Made by a program: the position numbers and the translations under genes
The notes under the pieces: generated by a model
Databases searched by the model: none
What the model saw: only the letters and a program-made list of their open reading frames with translations
What the model was told of the DNA's origin: nothing
Origin: Erythroxylum novogranatense
Taxonomy: Eukaryota; Streptophyta; Magnoliopsida; Malpighiales; Erythroxylaceae
Assembly: GCA_029891385.1 (NCBI GenBank)
Contig: CM057225.1
Span: 78,455,887 to 78,519,886, forward strand
Direction of reading: 5' to 3'
Length of the DNA stretch: 64,000 nucleotides
Part shown: one piece after another, positions 34,856-45,107 of the stretch
Position numbering within the stretch: position 1 is the stretch's first letter
How the letters are laid out: each line of letters opens with the position of its first letter

Positions 34856-35450
34856 TCGGATCCTAGTGAGGGTCACTGGGTAGCTGTCAAGAATATCCTC
34901 AAGTACTTGCGAAGGACTAAGGATGTTTTCTTGATATATGGAGATGGAGATCTCAAAGTGAGCGGGTATACAGATGCCGCTTTTCAATGATAAGGATGAT
35001 TCCAAATCCCAATCAAGTTACGATTCACACCGAATGGCGAGGCGCTTAGTTGGAAGAGTTCCAAACAAGAGACGATCGTCGATTCAACGATCGAGGCAGA
35101 GTACATTGCCGCTTGAAGCGTGAAAAGGAAGCAGCTTGATCAAGAAGTTCATTATCAACTTGGTGTGGTTCCTAGCAGATGATGGACCCATACAGCTTGT
35201 ATTGTGACAAAATGGGGCTATGCAGAGGCGAAAGAACCAAGGTCTCATCAACGATCCAAACACGTACTCCGCAGATATCATCTGATCAGGGAGATCATAG
35301 GACGAGGTGATGTCCAGATCGAGAGAATTCTCACCGAGCAGAATATTGATGATCCGTTGACAAAGCCATTATCACAAAAGAGTTTTGATTCTCATGTACT
35401 ACTTATGGTATTAGCTATCAAGGCGATTGGCTTTAGGTCAAGTGGGAGAT
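34856..35450 (+). pseudogene. Copia RNase H and polypurine tract
   Basis: Fragments of the RNase H domain follow RT: VSGYTDAAF near 34960 (catalytic Asp), ALSWKSSKQ and STIEAEYIAA near 35045-35112 (catalytic Glu), and KHVLRRYHLIREII..VQIERILTEQNIDDPLTKPL at 35255-35380. Stops and one-base shifts separate them. The region ends in GGTCAAGTGGGAGAT, the polypurine tract abutting the 3' LTR at 35451. Confidence 0.9.
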
Positions 35451-37283
35451 TGTTAGAGTAGTGCCACAAGGCAATCGCTTTAGCACATTTTGTACAAAGT
35501 CAGGTACATACTTTATGAATAAATAAAGAAAGGCATATTTCATTAACTTGTCGCTCATTATTTATGAATGGATATTGATCTATAAGCAAATTAATGAAGT
35601 CCATGATATATGACATAGCATGAAGGAAATTATGATGTGATCATACTACCGAGATTACTATCATGTGCAATTATGTCAAGATTCAAATTATCCTAGTCAT
35701 AGGATTACCGAGATCGACATCGGTAATCCGGAGACTAGTACATCTCAAGCTCCTTGATTTGATCAAGCGGTGGATCTCGTGTCGTAAATATGAGATATTT
35801 AGGTTGAGATGTGGATGCTTACTAGAGGTAGTAAGTACATTGGATGACCTGCTATGAGATCATCACATGGATGTCCTATTCTAATGTCAGTGATAATCTC
35901 ATCATAGCAATGGTGTAAGTATCCTTAGACTTGAGGTGCTCAAGGATATCTTGGATACTGATTATGTGCTTTGACTCCATTCCTTGTTGCCTTACAGAGG
36001 TCGCTCATAGGGTGGTGATTGGGTACAGCTTGAGGTATTCAAAGGTAATTGAGTAGCCAATAGAGGATTCACCACTTCTGTGATAGCGGAAGATGATACC
36101 CATGGCCTCTTGTTAGGGTCATTACTTGGAAGTCTCTGGCCGGAGCATATATGTCATGAAGAATGTCTTCATTGACATATTAAGTAATGAGTCCCAGGAC
36201 AAGAACTGAAATCACTTGGACTAGATTTGACGTAATCAGTCTAGTAAGAGTTGACACATTGCCCATACTCATAACCAAGTGGGGTATAGCATGGTGAAAG
36301 GACGAATTGCACGGTAATTGTCTATGGAAAGGTTCGTGATATGGTTCATGATGAATACATGTTCATTCGTCAAACCAATTACTTTTCGGTCAATTGGGGG
36401 TCATGATGTGTTGCTAGATACCGCTCATGACTTGCTTGGATTAAGTGTTAATCTAAGTGGCCAACATAACCGGGAACCTAATGGGTCACACGCATAAGAG
36501 TGTCTCGGAGAATTCGTAAAATAGTTTTGGACAGAGTTCCAATATATGGAGAGCAAAAGGATTAAATGGATCCCGATGAGATCGAGATATGTCCCGATGA
36601 GATAACGACATCAACATTGCTGGAAAAGGTTTTCGGGGGTTTTTCCCATACCGGGACCCGGTAGGATCGACCCTAGTGTGACTGGACCACTTCAGCAGTT
36701 ATATACATATATATATATGAGTAATTAATTAAAGAATTAATTAATATATATATATATATGTGTACACGTTGATGATGGAAGAAGCTTCCATTTCATGCTT
36801 AGTCATCAATTCATTAAATGACAAAAAGACAAAATAAAGGAGAAGAGAAGAGCATGATCGTGGATTCTTGAATAAGAAGGAAAAAAATGAAAGAGTTTCC
36901 TCTCCTTGAAAAATGATCATCGTGGGTTTTAGTGAAAACCTAAGGATTTGAAGAGAAAGAGTTTCTCTCTCAAGTTTCATCATCTTTCAAGCTCTTCTCC
37001 AAGGCTTCACTTCCTCCATTATCGTTGGTTTCCAAGCTCTCCAAGAACAAGGTAAGATCTAACAGTCTTCAACTTGTTCTAGCTATTTCCGGGTCAAAGG
37101 GTTTGCCCCGGTTAGGTTCTCCGATCTCTGTGTGGATACCGTTAGAGACGGTCTCCTTTGGTCGTTATGGTTTGAGTTTGTTGTATAGACACATGGATCC
37201 TGGCTTTCGGGAAGGTCCTGAAACAAAAAAATTTTGTTTTCTGCACCGTAGGCATGTGATGCTCACACCGGGATTTTCCTACA
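35451..37283 (+). repeat. 3' LTR of the Copia element
   Basis: Same length and ends as the 5' LTR, with the AT palindrome at 36706-36760. It is followed by CCTCA, the TSD, and then by resumed integrase of element 2. Confidence 0.93.
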
Positions 37284-37288
37284 CCTCA

Positions 37289-38002
37289 ATCATCCTCACA
37301 CCCTCTTCATCCCAATACAGAGGCGATCGACAATGTCGCCCATACAGAGCCTCATATGGTGCCATCCCGATGTTGCTGTGATAATGGTTGTTGTATGCAA
37401 ACTCAATCAGGGCAATATACTGATCCCATGCTTCTCTAAACTCCAATACACAAGCCCGAAGCATGTCCTCAACAGCCTTAATCGCTCTCTCCTCTGCCAT
37501 CCATGCGAGGATGAAATGTTGTACTGAAATTCAGCTTAGTACCCATAGCAGACTGCAAGCTCTGCCAGAATCTCGACGTGAATCTGGGATCCCTGTCTGA
37601 CACTATCGACACTGGGACCCCGTGCAGCCTCACTACCTCAGCCACATACTTCTGGGCCAACTGATCCAGAGAATTATTCTCCCTCACCGGCAAGAAATGG
37701 GCCGATTTAGTTAACCGGTCCACTATAACCCAGATAGCATCATGCTGCCTCGGAGTCTTGGGTAATCCCATAATGAAATCCATAGTAATTCATTCTCATT
37801 TCCACTCGGGAATAGGCAACGAATGAAGCTTCCCCACTGGAGCTTGGTGCTCAGCCTTAACCTGTTGGCACGTCATACATCTGGATACATACTCAGCTAC
37901 CTTCTTCTTCATACCAGGCCACCAAAAATGTTGCTTGAGAGTGTTATACATCTTGGTAGTACCAGGATGCATAGCATAGGCGGCCATATGAGCCTCCTCC
38001 AA
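37289..38002 (-). pseudogene. Integrase of chromovirus element 2 (zinc finger and catalytic core)
   Basis: Read leftwards. 37796-38002 holds the HHCC zinc-binding module (AMHPGTTKMY, HFWWPGMKK, CMTCQQVKAEHQ). 37478-37783 holds the core start ([13 protein letters not shown] with the first Asp, [13 protein letters not shown] with the second). 37289-37500 holds the core end (FREAWDQYIALIEFAYNNHYHSNIG, YEALYGRHCRSPLYW). The block with the catalytic Glu reads [11 protein letters not shown], then the frame shifts. The Copia insertion separates this from the C-terminal domain at 27299. Confidence 0.93.
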
Positions 38003-39835
38003 TATCTCTCACCTCAAGTCATCCACATCAGGCACACAGAGCTTCTGTCTCAACCACAAAGTCTCATCTCTCAATTCAAACTCAGAACTCGAATCAGCCT
38101 TTACTTTCTCAATCAGTCTTACCATTACAGGATCCTTGTCCTGAACTCTCCTGATCCTGTCCAGTAGCATCGGTCTCAGTTTCAAAGTAGCCAATAAGAC
38201 TCCATCCTGCTCTAGATTCAACTGTACATTCAAGGCTCTCAACTTAATCAAATTCGATAACCTCATTGCCTGAATCTGAGCTGTACTAGTATGAGACTTC
38301 CTACTCAGAGCATCTGCCACTACATTGGCCTTCCCGGGGTGATACTCGATAGTACAGTCATAGTCCTTCAACAGCTCAAGTCATCTCCTCTGTCTCAAAT
38401 TCAACTCTCTCTGGCTCAGTAAATACTTCAAACTCTTATAATCCGTGAAAATCTGGAATGTCTCACCATACAGATAATGTCTCCAAATCTTCAGAGCAAA
38501 TACAACTGTAGCTAACTCCAAATCATGCACTGGATAATTTACCTCATGAAACCTCAACTGTCTCGAGGCGTATGCAATCACTCTACCATGCTGCATCAAT
38601 ACACACCCCAATCCCTAATGCGATGCATCACTGTATACCTCAAATCCTCCTGTCCCGGATGGAATAGCTAACACCGGTGCAGTAGTCAACCGATATTTCA
38701 GCTCCTCAAAACTCTTCTGGCACTCCCCAGTCCATCTAAAAGGTACATTTTTCTCAAAAGTTTTGTCAAAGGGGCTGAGATCAGTGAGAACCCCTCGACA
38801 AACCTCCGGTAATAACCTGCTAATCCGAGGAAACTCCAAATCTCTGCCACATTCCGTGGAGCTTCCCACTGCAACACTGCATCAATCTTACTCGGATCCA
38901 CCTGTATACCCTCTCCAGTCACTATGTGCCCCAAAAAGATCACCTGATCCAGCCAAAATTCACACTTACTGAATTTGGCATACAACTATCTCTCCTCATA
39001 GTCTCAGAATACAATCCGCAAGTGCTCACTATGCTCCGCATCTCCTCTCGAATACACCAAAATGTCATCAATGAATACAATTACGAACTGATCCAGGTAG
39101 GGCTGAAATACCTTATTCATCAAGGCCATGAAGGCTGTCGAGGCATTAGTCAACCCAAACGGCATCACTAGGAACTCGAAATGTCCATACCTGCTCCTAA
39201 AAGCACTCTTAGGCACATCAGCCTCTGCTATCTTCAGCTGATAGTACCCTGATCTCAAATCCAACTTGGTGAATACCGAGCTCCTCAGAATCGATCAAAT
39301 AGATCATCGATCCTAGGCGGTGGATACTTATTCTTCACCACACCCGATTCAATTTGCTGTAATCAATGCACAGTCTCAAAGTCCCATCCTTTTTCTTCAC
39401 AAATAATACTGGATCTCCCAACGGTGAGACACTGGGCCTGATAAAACCTTTCTCTAGTAACTCCTGCAGCTGAGCCTTAAGCTCCTTCAGCTCCACAGGT
39501 GCCATCTTATATGGAGGAATAGATATAGGAGCAGTACCTGCAACCACATCAATGGTAAACTCTGTTTTTCGATCCGGCGGTAAACCCGGTAACTCATCAG
39601 GAAACACATCTGGAAACTCCCGAACCACGAGAATATCCTGCAGTCTCTGCTCACCTCTCACATCAATCACATGAGCCAGATAGGCCTCACATCCCCCCTG
39701 CATCAACCTCAGTGCACTCAGAAAAGAAATCATACGGGCTGGCACTGCCTGACTAACTCCTCTGAACACTGCTTTAGGCTGACCAGGAGACTCTAAGACA
39801 ACCTCCTTGGTGTAGCAGTCCATGATAGCCCTATG
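38003..39835 (-). pseudogene. Reverse transcriptase and RNase H of chromovirus element 2
   Basis: Read leftwards from 39835. The RT N-terminal part is at 39335-39823 ([48 protein letters not shown]). The palm at 39004-39264 has [23 protein letters not shown] and the FIDDILVYS catalytic box. The thumb and connection follow at 38615-38985 ([28 protein letters not shown]). RNase H is at 38381-38611 ([18 protein letters not shown]) and its end at 38009-38371 (YHPGKANVVADALSRK). The motifs are excellent, but about five stops or frame shifts break the frame, including one that loses the join between palm and fingers at about 39265-39335. Confidence 0.95.
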
Positions 39836-39844
39836 TGCAGTAAG

Positions 39845-40156
39845 TCAGTCCATCCCCAAAATCACATCTATCTCTCTCAGTGGTAGCACTATCAGGTCTG
39901 CACTCAGCTCTGCCTGATCAATTACAATCGGACACCCCTTGCAGACCTCTCCTAGAGCAGTAGTGCTACCTAGAGGTGTGCTCACCTCTAACCCATACTG
40001 TAACCTCTCTCTATCCCCATGCAATCTACATGTCAAATGCGGTGCGATAAATGAATGTGTGGATCCTGGATCTAGCAGTGCAAATGTTTCAAAACCAGAA
40101 ATAAGAAGCGCACCTGCTACTACATCTGGGGAATCCTGGGCCTCCTGCCTGGTCAT
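39845..40156 (-). pseudogene. Aspartic protease of chromovirus element 2
   Basis: The frame contains LLISGFETFALLDPGSTHSFIA, i.e. the retropepsin active site in the DPGST form found in many plant chromoviruses, followed by the DVILGMD motif at the C-terminal end that closes plant gypsy protease domains. It cleaves the Gag-Pol polyprotein. It is separated from RT by one stop at about 39835. Confidence 0.9.
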
Positions 40157-41096
40157 GGCATAGATCCTGGCCTAGGACTGTGGTCGGCTTCCCCGTCCCT
40201 CAATCTGCACAAAAGACCCCTCAACTCTGCCACGGCCTCTACCCCGGCCTCTCTGTCCGGCTCCACTAACTCTACTATGTTGTACAGTAGTCGAACTCCC
40301 AGCTCGTCCACTACCAGCAGACTGGGCTCCCAATGTTGCTGGGCAATCCCTAACCTGGTGCTCCATTGAGCCACATCTCAAGCAGGCTCCAGTCAACCAC
40401 CGACACTCCCCACTGTGTCTCCTCTCACAATGTACGCAAATCGGAGGAATCTGCCTAGAACCTCTACCACTTCCACTGCCACTACCAGTCTGTACAAATC
40501 TTTCTCTCTACCCATACCCAGACTGTCTCGATCCTCCCGAAGACCTAAAAGTCCCGCTCTGGCGCCATCAAGCTCCCGCCAGAGGCGCCTCGCTCGTCAC
40601 TTGGCCTCTTACCCCGGGACCCTATCTCAGCCTGTCTCTGCCTCATCAGTTGCTCCACTCTCACGGGAGCAGCCCTCAACTCAATGAATGTGTCTATGTC
40701 TGATCGGGCCAACCTGGTACGGATCTCAGTATTGAGGCCATTCTCGAACCTCCGGCACTTATCAGCCTCAGTCGGGATCATCACAGTGGCATAATCCATC
40801 AGCTTATTGAATTTCACCTCATATTCTGCCACCGACATCCGACCCTGCTTCAGTTCCAGGAACTCTTGCATCTTCATGTCAAGATAGACCTTGGGCATAT
40901 AGTTGTCCCTGAAGGCCCTCAGAAAATCAGCCCATGACAGTAAGCAAGGCCTGGTGGTACCGCTGCACGCCTTCCACCACTTGTATCTTTGGGCCCCGCA
41001 AGTGACACCGCATAATCGAACCTCTCATTAGGTTCGTAGTCCATCTGGTCGAGGACTCTCTCAGTCCTCTCTAGCCATCCCTCAGCCTCAGCGGGG
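40157..41096 (-). pseudogene. gag of chromovirus element 2, N-terminus missing
   Basis: Read leftwards from 41096: NPAEAEGWLERTERVLDQM and the following segment up to 40900 are the conserved gag entry. The 40545-40898 frame has FLELKQGRMSVAEYEVKFNKL and CRRFENGLNTEIRTRLA. The CCHC zinc knuckle CLRCGSMEHQVRDCP sits at about 40340-40390. The first about 100 residues, the leader and the 5' LTR are gone. The break at 41096 is directly at the start of the SINE-like array. Confidence 0.9.
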
Positions 41097-41469
41097 TTGG
41101 CTCAATGGTAAGAGGTGTGCACTTAAAGTGCAACAAAACCTTGAGGTCTTGGGTTCGAGTCATGGACTCACCCTTGACCAAAGTGGACAATACCTGGAGT
41201 GATGGCGGTAGAGGCCGAGTTCTACATTAAAAGGTCTTTTAATGTAGAACTCGCCTCATCATCACCTCAGTCTCTTTAGTCAGGTGAGTCCACGACTTCA
41301 ACCTAAGACTCAGTTTGTTACTTTTTAAGCACGCCTACCATGACTCAATGGTATGAGGCGTGCACTTAAAGTACAACAAAACCTTGAGGTCTTGGGTTCG
41401 AGTCGTGGACTCACCCTTGACCAAAGAGGACAATACCTGGAGTGATGGCGGTAGAGGCCGGGTTCTACA
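41097..41469. repeat. Three tRNA-like SINE units, the middle one inverted
   Basis: Unit 1 (about 41097-41229, plus) has an A-box-like TGGCTCAATGGT and a B box GGGTTCGAGTC, then a 3' body ending GGCCGAGTTCTACATT. Unit 3 (about 41338-41469, plus) is nearly identical. Between them, 41238-41337 aligns to the reverse complement of the same unit (GGTGAGTCCACGACTT, then TTTTTAAGCACGCCTACC) with deletions. Units 1 and 2 meet in a perfect palindrome, GAGTTCTACATTAAAAG with its reverse complement around a GT centre, 17-bp arms, 41219-41254. Internal pol III promoter boxes plus a non-tRNA body identify a SINE; neither unit can fold as a functional tRNA. Confidence 0.75.
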
Positions 41470-41474
41470 TATTA

Positions 41475-42600
41475 AATTTTGGAAAAAATTACAAGGCATC
41501 AAATTTTGTGGTTCCTAAGAATTAGTAGTGAAAGTCTCTAAATATAAAAAAACTTCTTAAGAAAGAATGAAACTTCATGAAGAATTTAGTAGGCAATTAT
41601 GTTATTGAGACGAATTCTTACGATTCAATAGTAATTGAAGTAACATCCCTAAAACTTGTGTTTGCCACTTTTGGAGCATAAATCCCTAGAAGTAAAAAAA
41701 AATGCATGCTTCATCCACCCAAGTTCATTGCACTTTTGACACCTCCAAAATAAAAGAGATCTTTGATTATTTGTTGCTAGAAAAATTCATCACCCTACTT
41801 TCTAAACATATAATTCTAATAAAAGAATAAATTAAAGGTAGAGATTATTATAAATATCACAATACCTAGAGCGACCTAACTATTTCATGTTTATGTAACT
41901 AAATCAACAAGTGAATTCTATTATTCATTGAAGCTTACCAAAATATTCTAACAAATGAATACCTATTCCCTCCAGTGACAACCATTAATGCCACTAAAAA
42001 TAACTTATGCTTATTTTAAAATGTCAAAAAAAAAGTTGAAAATTGTAGAAGATCATTTAGCATTAGCGTCAAATTCAAGAACATGTGTTTTTATTCCTAA
42101 TTTAGATACTAACTTTTGGAATGGGGGTTAGAGAATTCCTAGAATCTGATAGAAGGTAGAAATTTTAGGGAAAAATCGCCAAACATAATTCACCCTAGTT
42201 TATAAATAAAGACATGAACCTTAAATTATGTGTTTTTAATGCAAGCAACATAAATTTGTAGTATACCATCCTAGTATTGGAAGCAAGTAAGAAATCCCAA
42301 GAATTTGATACCCTTAACTTAAATTTGAAAAAGATGGCTTCAATAATAAAGGTTTACTGCTATATTGAGAAAAACAAGCTAGTATTGTTGGAGGAGCCAA
42401 CTTCAAAAAGTCATTCCATCTAAAACTTGCCTTTTTTGAAGAAACTAATATAGATCCTAAGAATAAAAAAGGGAACGTTAGTAGTTGTTAGTAAGAAATA
42501 AGATAAGATAAAAAGAGAATCCTAGGTTTCATAGGAAGTCAACTCACTTAGCGAGTGATGATTCTTGTGTAAAGAAGGCAAAAATCCCTCTTAAGAAAGG
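41475..42600 (+). pseudogene. Old gypsy gag, right half, and protein spacer
   Basis: Directly after the TSD the plus strand continues the gag domain: KKLQGIKF, a TAA, then ELVVKVSKYKK, matching the conserved end of the retrotransposon gag domain. Further right only scattered coding-like stretches survive among stops, with little recognisable. Codon positions agree with the left half when the insert is removed. Confidence 0.65.
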
Positions 42601-42603
42601 AAA

Positions 42604-43055
42604 ATGCAGGGCATTAGTATTGCAACAAAACCACAAATTCCAATATTGATGGTGTTAGAAAATCTAGCTAATGTTATGACTCAACATATAAGACCTATAT
42701 ATATTAAGGCCCATATCAATAGAAGGTCAACTTCAAGAGTTTTAGTTAATAATAGGTTGGTAGTAAACATTATATTGACTATAATGATGATAGCTTTAGG
42801 CCAAGGTGATGTAGACTCCATCCCAACTAAAGTATATGTTGCTATATTCTATGGTGAAACTACTAGAGTATGGCGAATTCTTCTTATAAATATCACAGTG
42901 GGAGGAAAGTCTTTGTTAACTGCTTTCATGCCAGCAATGAAGTCTTGTTGAGGCAAGATTGGATCCACTCTAACTATCGCATCCCATTATATCTCTGCCA
43001 ACTTTCACTCTTGTGGAAAGGCGATGAAGTAGAAATCATTTGGGTTAGTTCATAA
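42604..43055 (+). pseudogene. Old gypsy retropepsin-like protease
   Basis: Two overlapping frames give IRPIYIKAHINRR, SRVLVNN.LVVNII and then DWIHSNYRIPL with LLWKGDEVEII, the pattern of the aspartic protease region in this group of plant gypsy elements. The catalytic DNG/DTG reads VNN, so the active Asp is lost. The frame change near 42945 is a one-base indel. Confidence 0.75.
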
Positions 43056-43060
43056 ACATT

Positions 43061-43535
43061 CCATATTAAAGTTTATGCGATGAAGGCAAAATTCTACAAG
43101 GATCATATAAAGCCGGTACAAATTCAAAATTTATCTTAATATCAGGAAGATAAATAAAAGATGAAAACAGAGTTAGAAAGATTTGTAAAAACAACTATCA
43201 TTGTACCTACTCTGTACAAATTGAAGGCTTCCATTATAGAGGAACCCAATGAGTGGATTTTCACAAAATAAAAGCGTGGTAGATGCAACCACAAAGATCA
43301 AATAATAAATGCAACAAATCTAGGAGATTTTTGATTAAGTAAATAAATGTGATAATGCAGAACCAGTTTAAGAAGAAGAAGAAGCAAAAGAACCATAAAT
43401 AAGTGATGGTTATTTCAAGAGTTAAAATATGCTCTCAAGAGGTTTAATGATTGAGTGAGCCAAAACCAATAATTATTATAAGAAGTGAATATGAGCAATA
43501 CAAGAAATTCCATGAAGTCTTTACTAATAAAAATT
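43061..43535. other. Decayed linker between protease and RT of the old gypsy element
   Basis: AT-rich sequence with short coding-like runs and many stops. No domain is readable. By position it is the protease-RT linker. Confidence 0.4.
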
Positions 43536-43539
43536 AGAT

Positions 43540-43785
43540 TCAAAGATAAAGCCAAAATCAGCGGAACTTTTGAAAGAATTCAAAGGCTATTTCACTAAGG
43601 ACTATACTGAAATTCCAAGATTGACTACAAATTTTGTAGAACACAGTCTGCCCTTACCATCAACCTCCCAAGTGGTGGTCTAAGGAAGTTGACCTAGAGA
43701 TTAAACAAGAAGTTTTTTTTTATTAGACCATCTAGATATACTAAATGGTTATATAATGTTGTGCTTATATTCAAGAAGGATTTTC
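43540..43785 (+). pseudogene. Start of the RT of the old gypsy element, truncated
   Basis: SAELLKEFKGYFTKDYTEIP at about 43568-43627 and, after stops, RPSRYTKWLYNVV with FKKD correspond to the region just before the RT fingers in plant gypsy elements. Homology ends at about 43785, before any catalytic residue. The truncation abuts the 3' end of the GT61 gene. Confidence 0.65.
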
Positions 43786-43877
43786 TTCAACGTTGTGCTT
43801 ATATCCCCCTTTTGCTATTCAAGTCTTACGCTCAAGCCATTTGTTTCACTACCGAGAGGAAACGACTAATAGGTTTC

Positions 43878-45107
43878 TCAAGTTGTACAGAGAAGCTCAA
43901 AAGCTTCAATCAATGTGAACTTAAACCTATGCAAATCCAGCTTTACATTTTGTTTCTCCATATATGTAGACTTAACTGCATCCCATCCACCCCTGTGGAC
44001 AGATAAAGGGTCCGTAAGGATTGCATTATCAGGAGAGTATAGCTTAGCCAAACTGCTTTCTTTTCTCTTTATTTTGTATTCCAAGTACCTCAAGTTCATA
44101 TCTTTTGCGGGCTCTTTAAAATCATCTCTAGCCAACCCGTCAATCTCACCTAGTGGAAGTATTTGAATCACAATTGCATTGTCAGGAAGGAACACCATGT
44201 TTGTTAGTCCAGCTCCGTGAACTCCCATCAGTACGTCACAAGAATTCACTAGCTGCGCAAATCTTGATAGATCAGTTGCAAGACTTGCCTCTGCTACTAC
44301 AACTTCATAGCCTATACTTTTAGCCATTTTACTAATCCTCCTTTCATTCGTTAAAGCTCTGGAACTTCTTCTTGAAATAATCATTAACCGACGGCGTTTA
44401 TCTTTCTTTTGTTTCAGGCCAGCAACAGTATGCCTCTTCAATGAGTAAGTTTTACGAAGCAAATGCCTGAAATCTGTCATGGAGAGCCCAGCTGGAGACT
44501 TGGAGGGATCAATACTAAGCTCCTTGTGACTTTTGAGGCCAACTATCACGTGAGAGTAGCAGTGAATTTTCTCTTCTCTGTCCATGTCAATGATCTCATA
44601 TCTAGACATCTTTTCAAGTATTCTTTTAAACTTGATAATCCACCAGGGTCTGTTATCGGTTACAAGGAACTGAACCTCTCCTTTAAATTGTGTGGAAGTT
44701 AAATATAGTGGAATGAGCAAGTCAGTGAAGTCATGGAAATGGTTTCCTGAGAATCCTCCTAGCGAGAAAAGTATGGCGGCAACACTGTGTTTAATAGAGC
44801 AATGAGGGAACTTTTCCCGAGCTATCGACCAGCTTTTCACCAATTTCATAGCATCTGCGTTTCCTTTTCTTGCGTAAGGTCTTATGGTCCACCAACCTTT
44901 ACTAGTCCAATTCCTCTTCTCAAGTGAAGCTACGACAACAGTGGAGGAATTCCCTTGAACCCTTATGTCCCCACTTATTTCACAGAAGTCTGATCTTGTT
45001 TCCATAAAATTGCATAATGGTTTTGAGTTGATCCCTGCAGCTTCATGTTCATAAATTTTTAGGTTAAACCTTTCTTTTGGAAACTTCAACGACTGGAACT
45101 GATATTG
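43878..45107 (-). CDS. Glycosyltransferase family 61 (DUF563) protein, N-terminus not resolved
   Basis: An open frame of about 400 codons. GT61 enzymes are Golgi type II membrane proteins; plant members add arabinose or xylose to xylan or xylose to N-glycans, but the acceptor cannot be told from sequence here. Family landmarks in order: a C-rich start (CNFMETRSDFCEISGDIR), GGFSGNHFHDFTDLLIPLYLTS, a FRHLLRKTYSLKR segment, a basic RRRLMIISRRSSR stretch, and the family signature VHGAGLTNMVFLP, ending in a short C-terminal tail at 43878. The first codon of the frame as tracked is TTG, and the frame extends a little further upstream to an in-frame TGA; a CAG splice acceptor lies at about 45102. 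The signal-anchor exon must lie upstream; a hydrophobic minus-strand stretch near 45970-46035 is a weak candidate. No stop or shift is seen, so this may be a functional gene. Confidence 0.85.
   Translation of the reverse strand, partial: QYQFQSLKFPKERFNLKIYEHEAAGINSKPLCNFMETRSDFCEISGDIRVQGNSSTVVVASLEKRNWTSKGWWTIRPYARKGNADAMKLVKSWSIAREKFPHCSIKHSVAAILFSLGGFSGNHFHDFTDLLIPLYLTSTQFKGEVQFLVTDNRPWWIIKFKRILEKMSRYEIIDMDREEKIHCYSHVIVGLKSHKELSIDPSKSPAGLSMTDFRHLLRKTYSLKRHTVAGLKQKKDKRRRLMIISRRSSRALTNERRISKMAKSIGYEVVVAEASLATDLSRFAQLVNSCDVLMGVHGAGLTNMVFLPDNAIVIQILPLGEIDGLARDDFKEPAKDMNLRYLEYKIKRKESSLAKLYSPDNAILTDPLSVHRGGWDAVKSTYMEKQNVKLDLHRFKFTLIEAFELLCTT

Larger units (their letters stand above)
27305..37283 (+). 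mobile_element. Copia (Ty1) element, Angela/Tork-like, structurally complete
   Basis: Two LTRs of 1833 bp each (27305-29137, 35451-37283), both TGTTA...CTACA, flanked by CCTCA at 27300-27304 and 37284-37288, with an initiator-Met primer site after the first and a purine-rich AGTGGGAGAT before the second. Between them lie a 2.4-kb leader and gag, protease, integrase, RT and RNase H in Copia order. The RT and gag wording resembles the Angela/Tork branch. The coding region is broken by many one-base indels. It sits inside integrase of element 2 and is the youngest layer of the nest. Confidence 0.93.
22858..41469 (-). mobile_element. Chromovirus element 2, minus strand, 5' end lost, split by a Copia element
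   Basis: The left end is a 3.86-kb LTR (22858-26715) followed by a polypurine tract and then gag-pol read leftwards (26780-27299 and 37289-41096). A complete Copia element sits inside pol. Flanking TATTA is present at 22853-22857 and 41470-41474. The right end should be primer site plus 5' LTR but is instead a 370-bp array of SINE-like units, so the upstream gag, leader and LTR have been deleted. The reverse transcriptase and integrase classes, the GPY/F-like segment and the chromodomain-like tail place it in the chromoviruses, Tekay/Del-like. Confidence 0.9.
21945..43785 (+). mobile_element. Old plus-strand Ty3/gypsy element, split by element 2
   Basis: Its pieces are a gag relic at 22028-22857, more gag from 41475, a protease relic at 42604-43055 and a short RT start at 43540-43785. 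All are on the plus strand and in the order expected for one gypsy gag-pol. Everything between 22858 and 41469 is a later insertion flanked by TATTA. The gag frame on the left continues in frame and in homology on the right when the insert and one TSD copy are removed. No LTR of this element is visible, and the RT is cut off before its catalytic part, next to the GT61 gene. Confidence 0.75.

Noticed and set aside
41097..41180. A tRNA gene suggested by A-box and B-box motifs
   Set aside because: There is no acceptor stem closing the unit and the boxes are followed by a non-tRNA body; three units occur together. This fits a SINE, not a tRNA gene.
43878..44166. Plus-strand ORFs over the glycosyltransferase (for example 43915-44166 and 44463-44702)
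   Set aside because: They are antisense shadows of the clearly homologous minus-strand GT61 frame.
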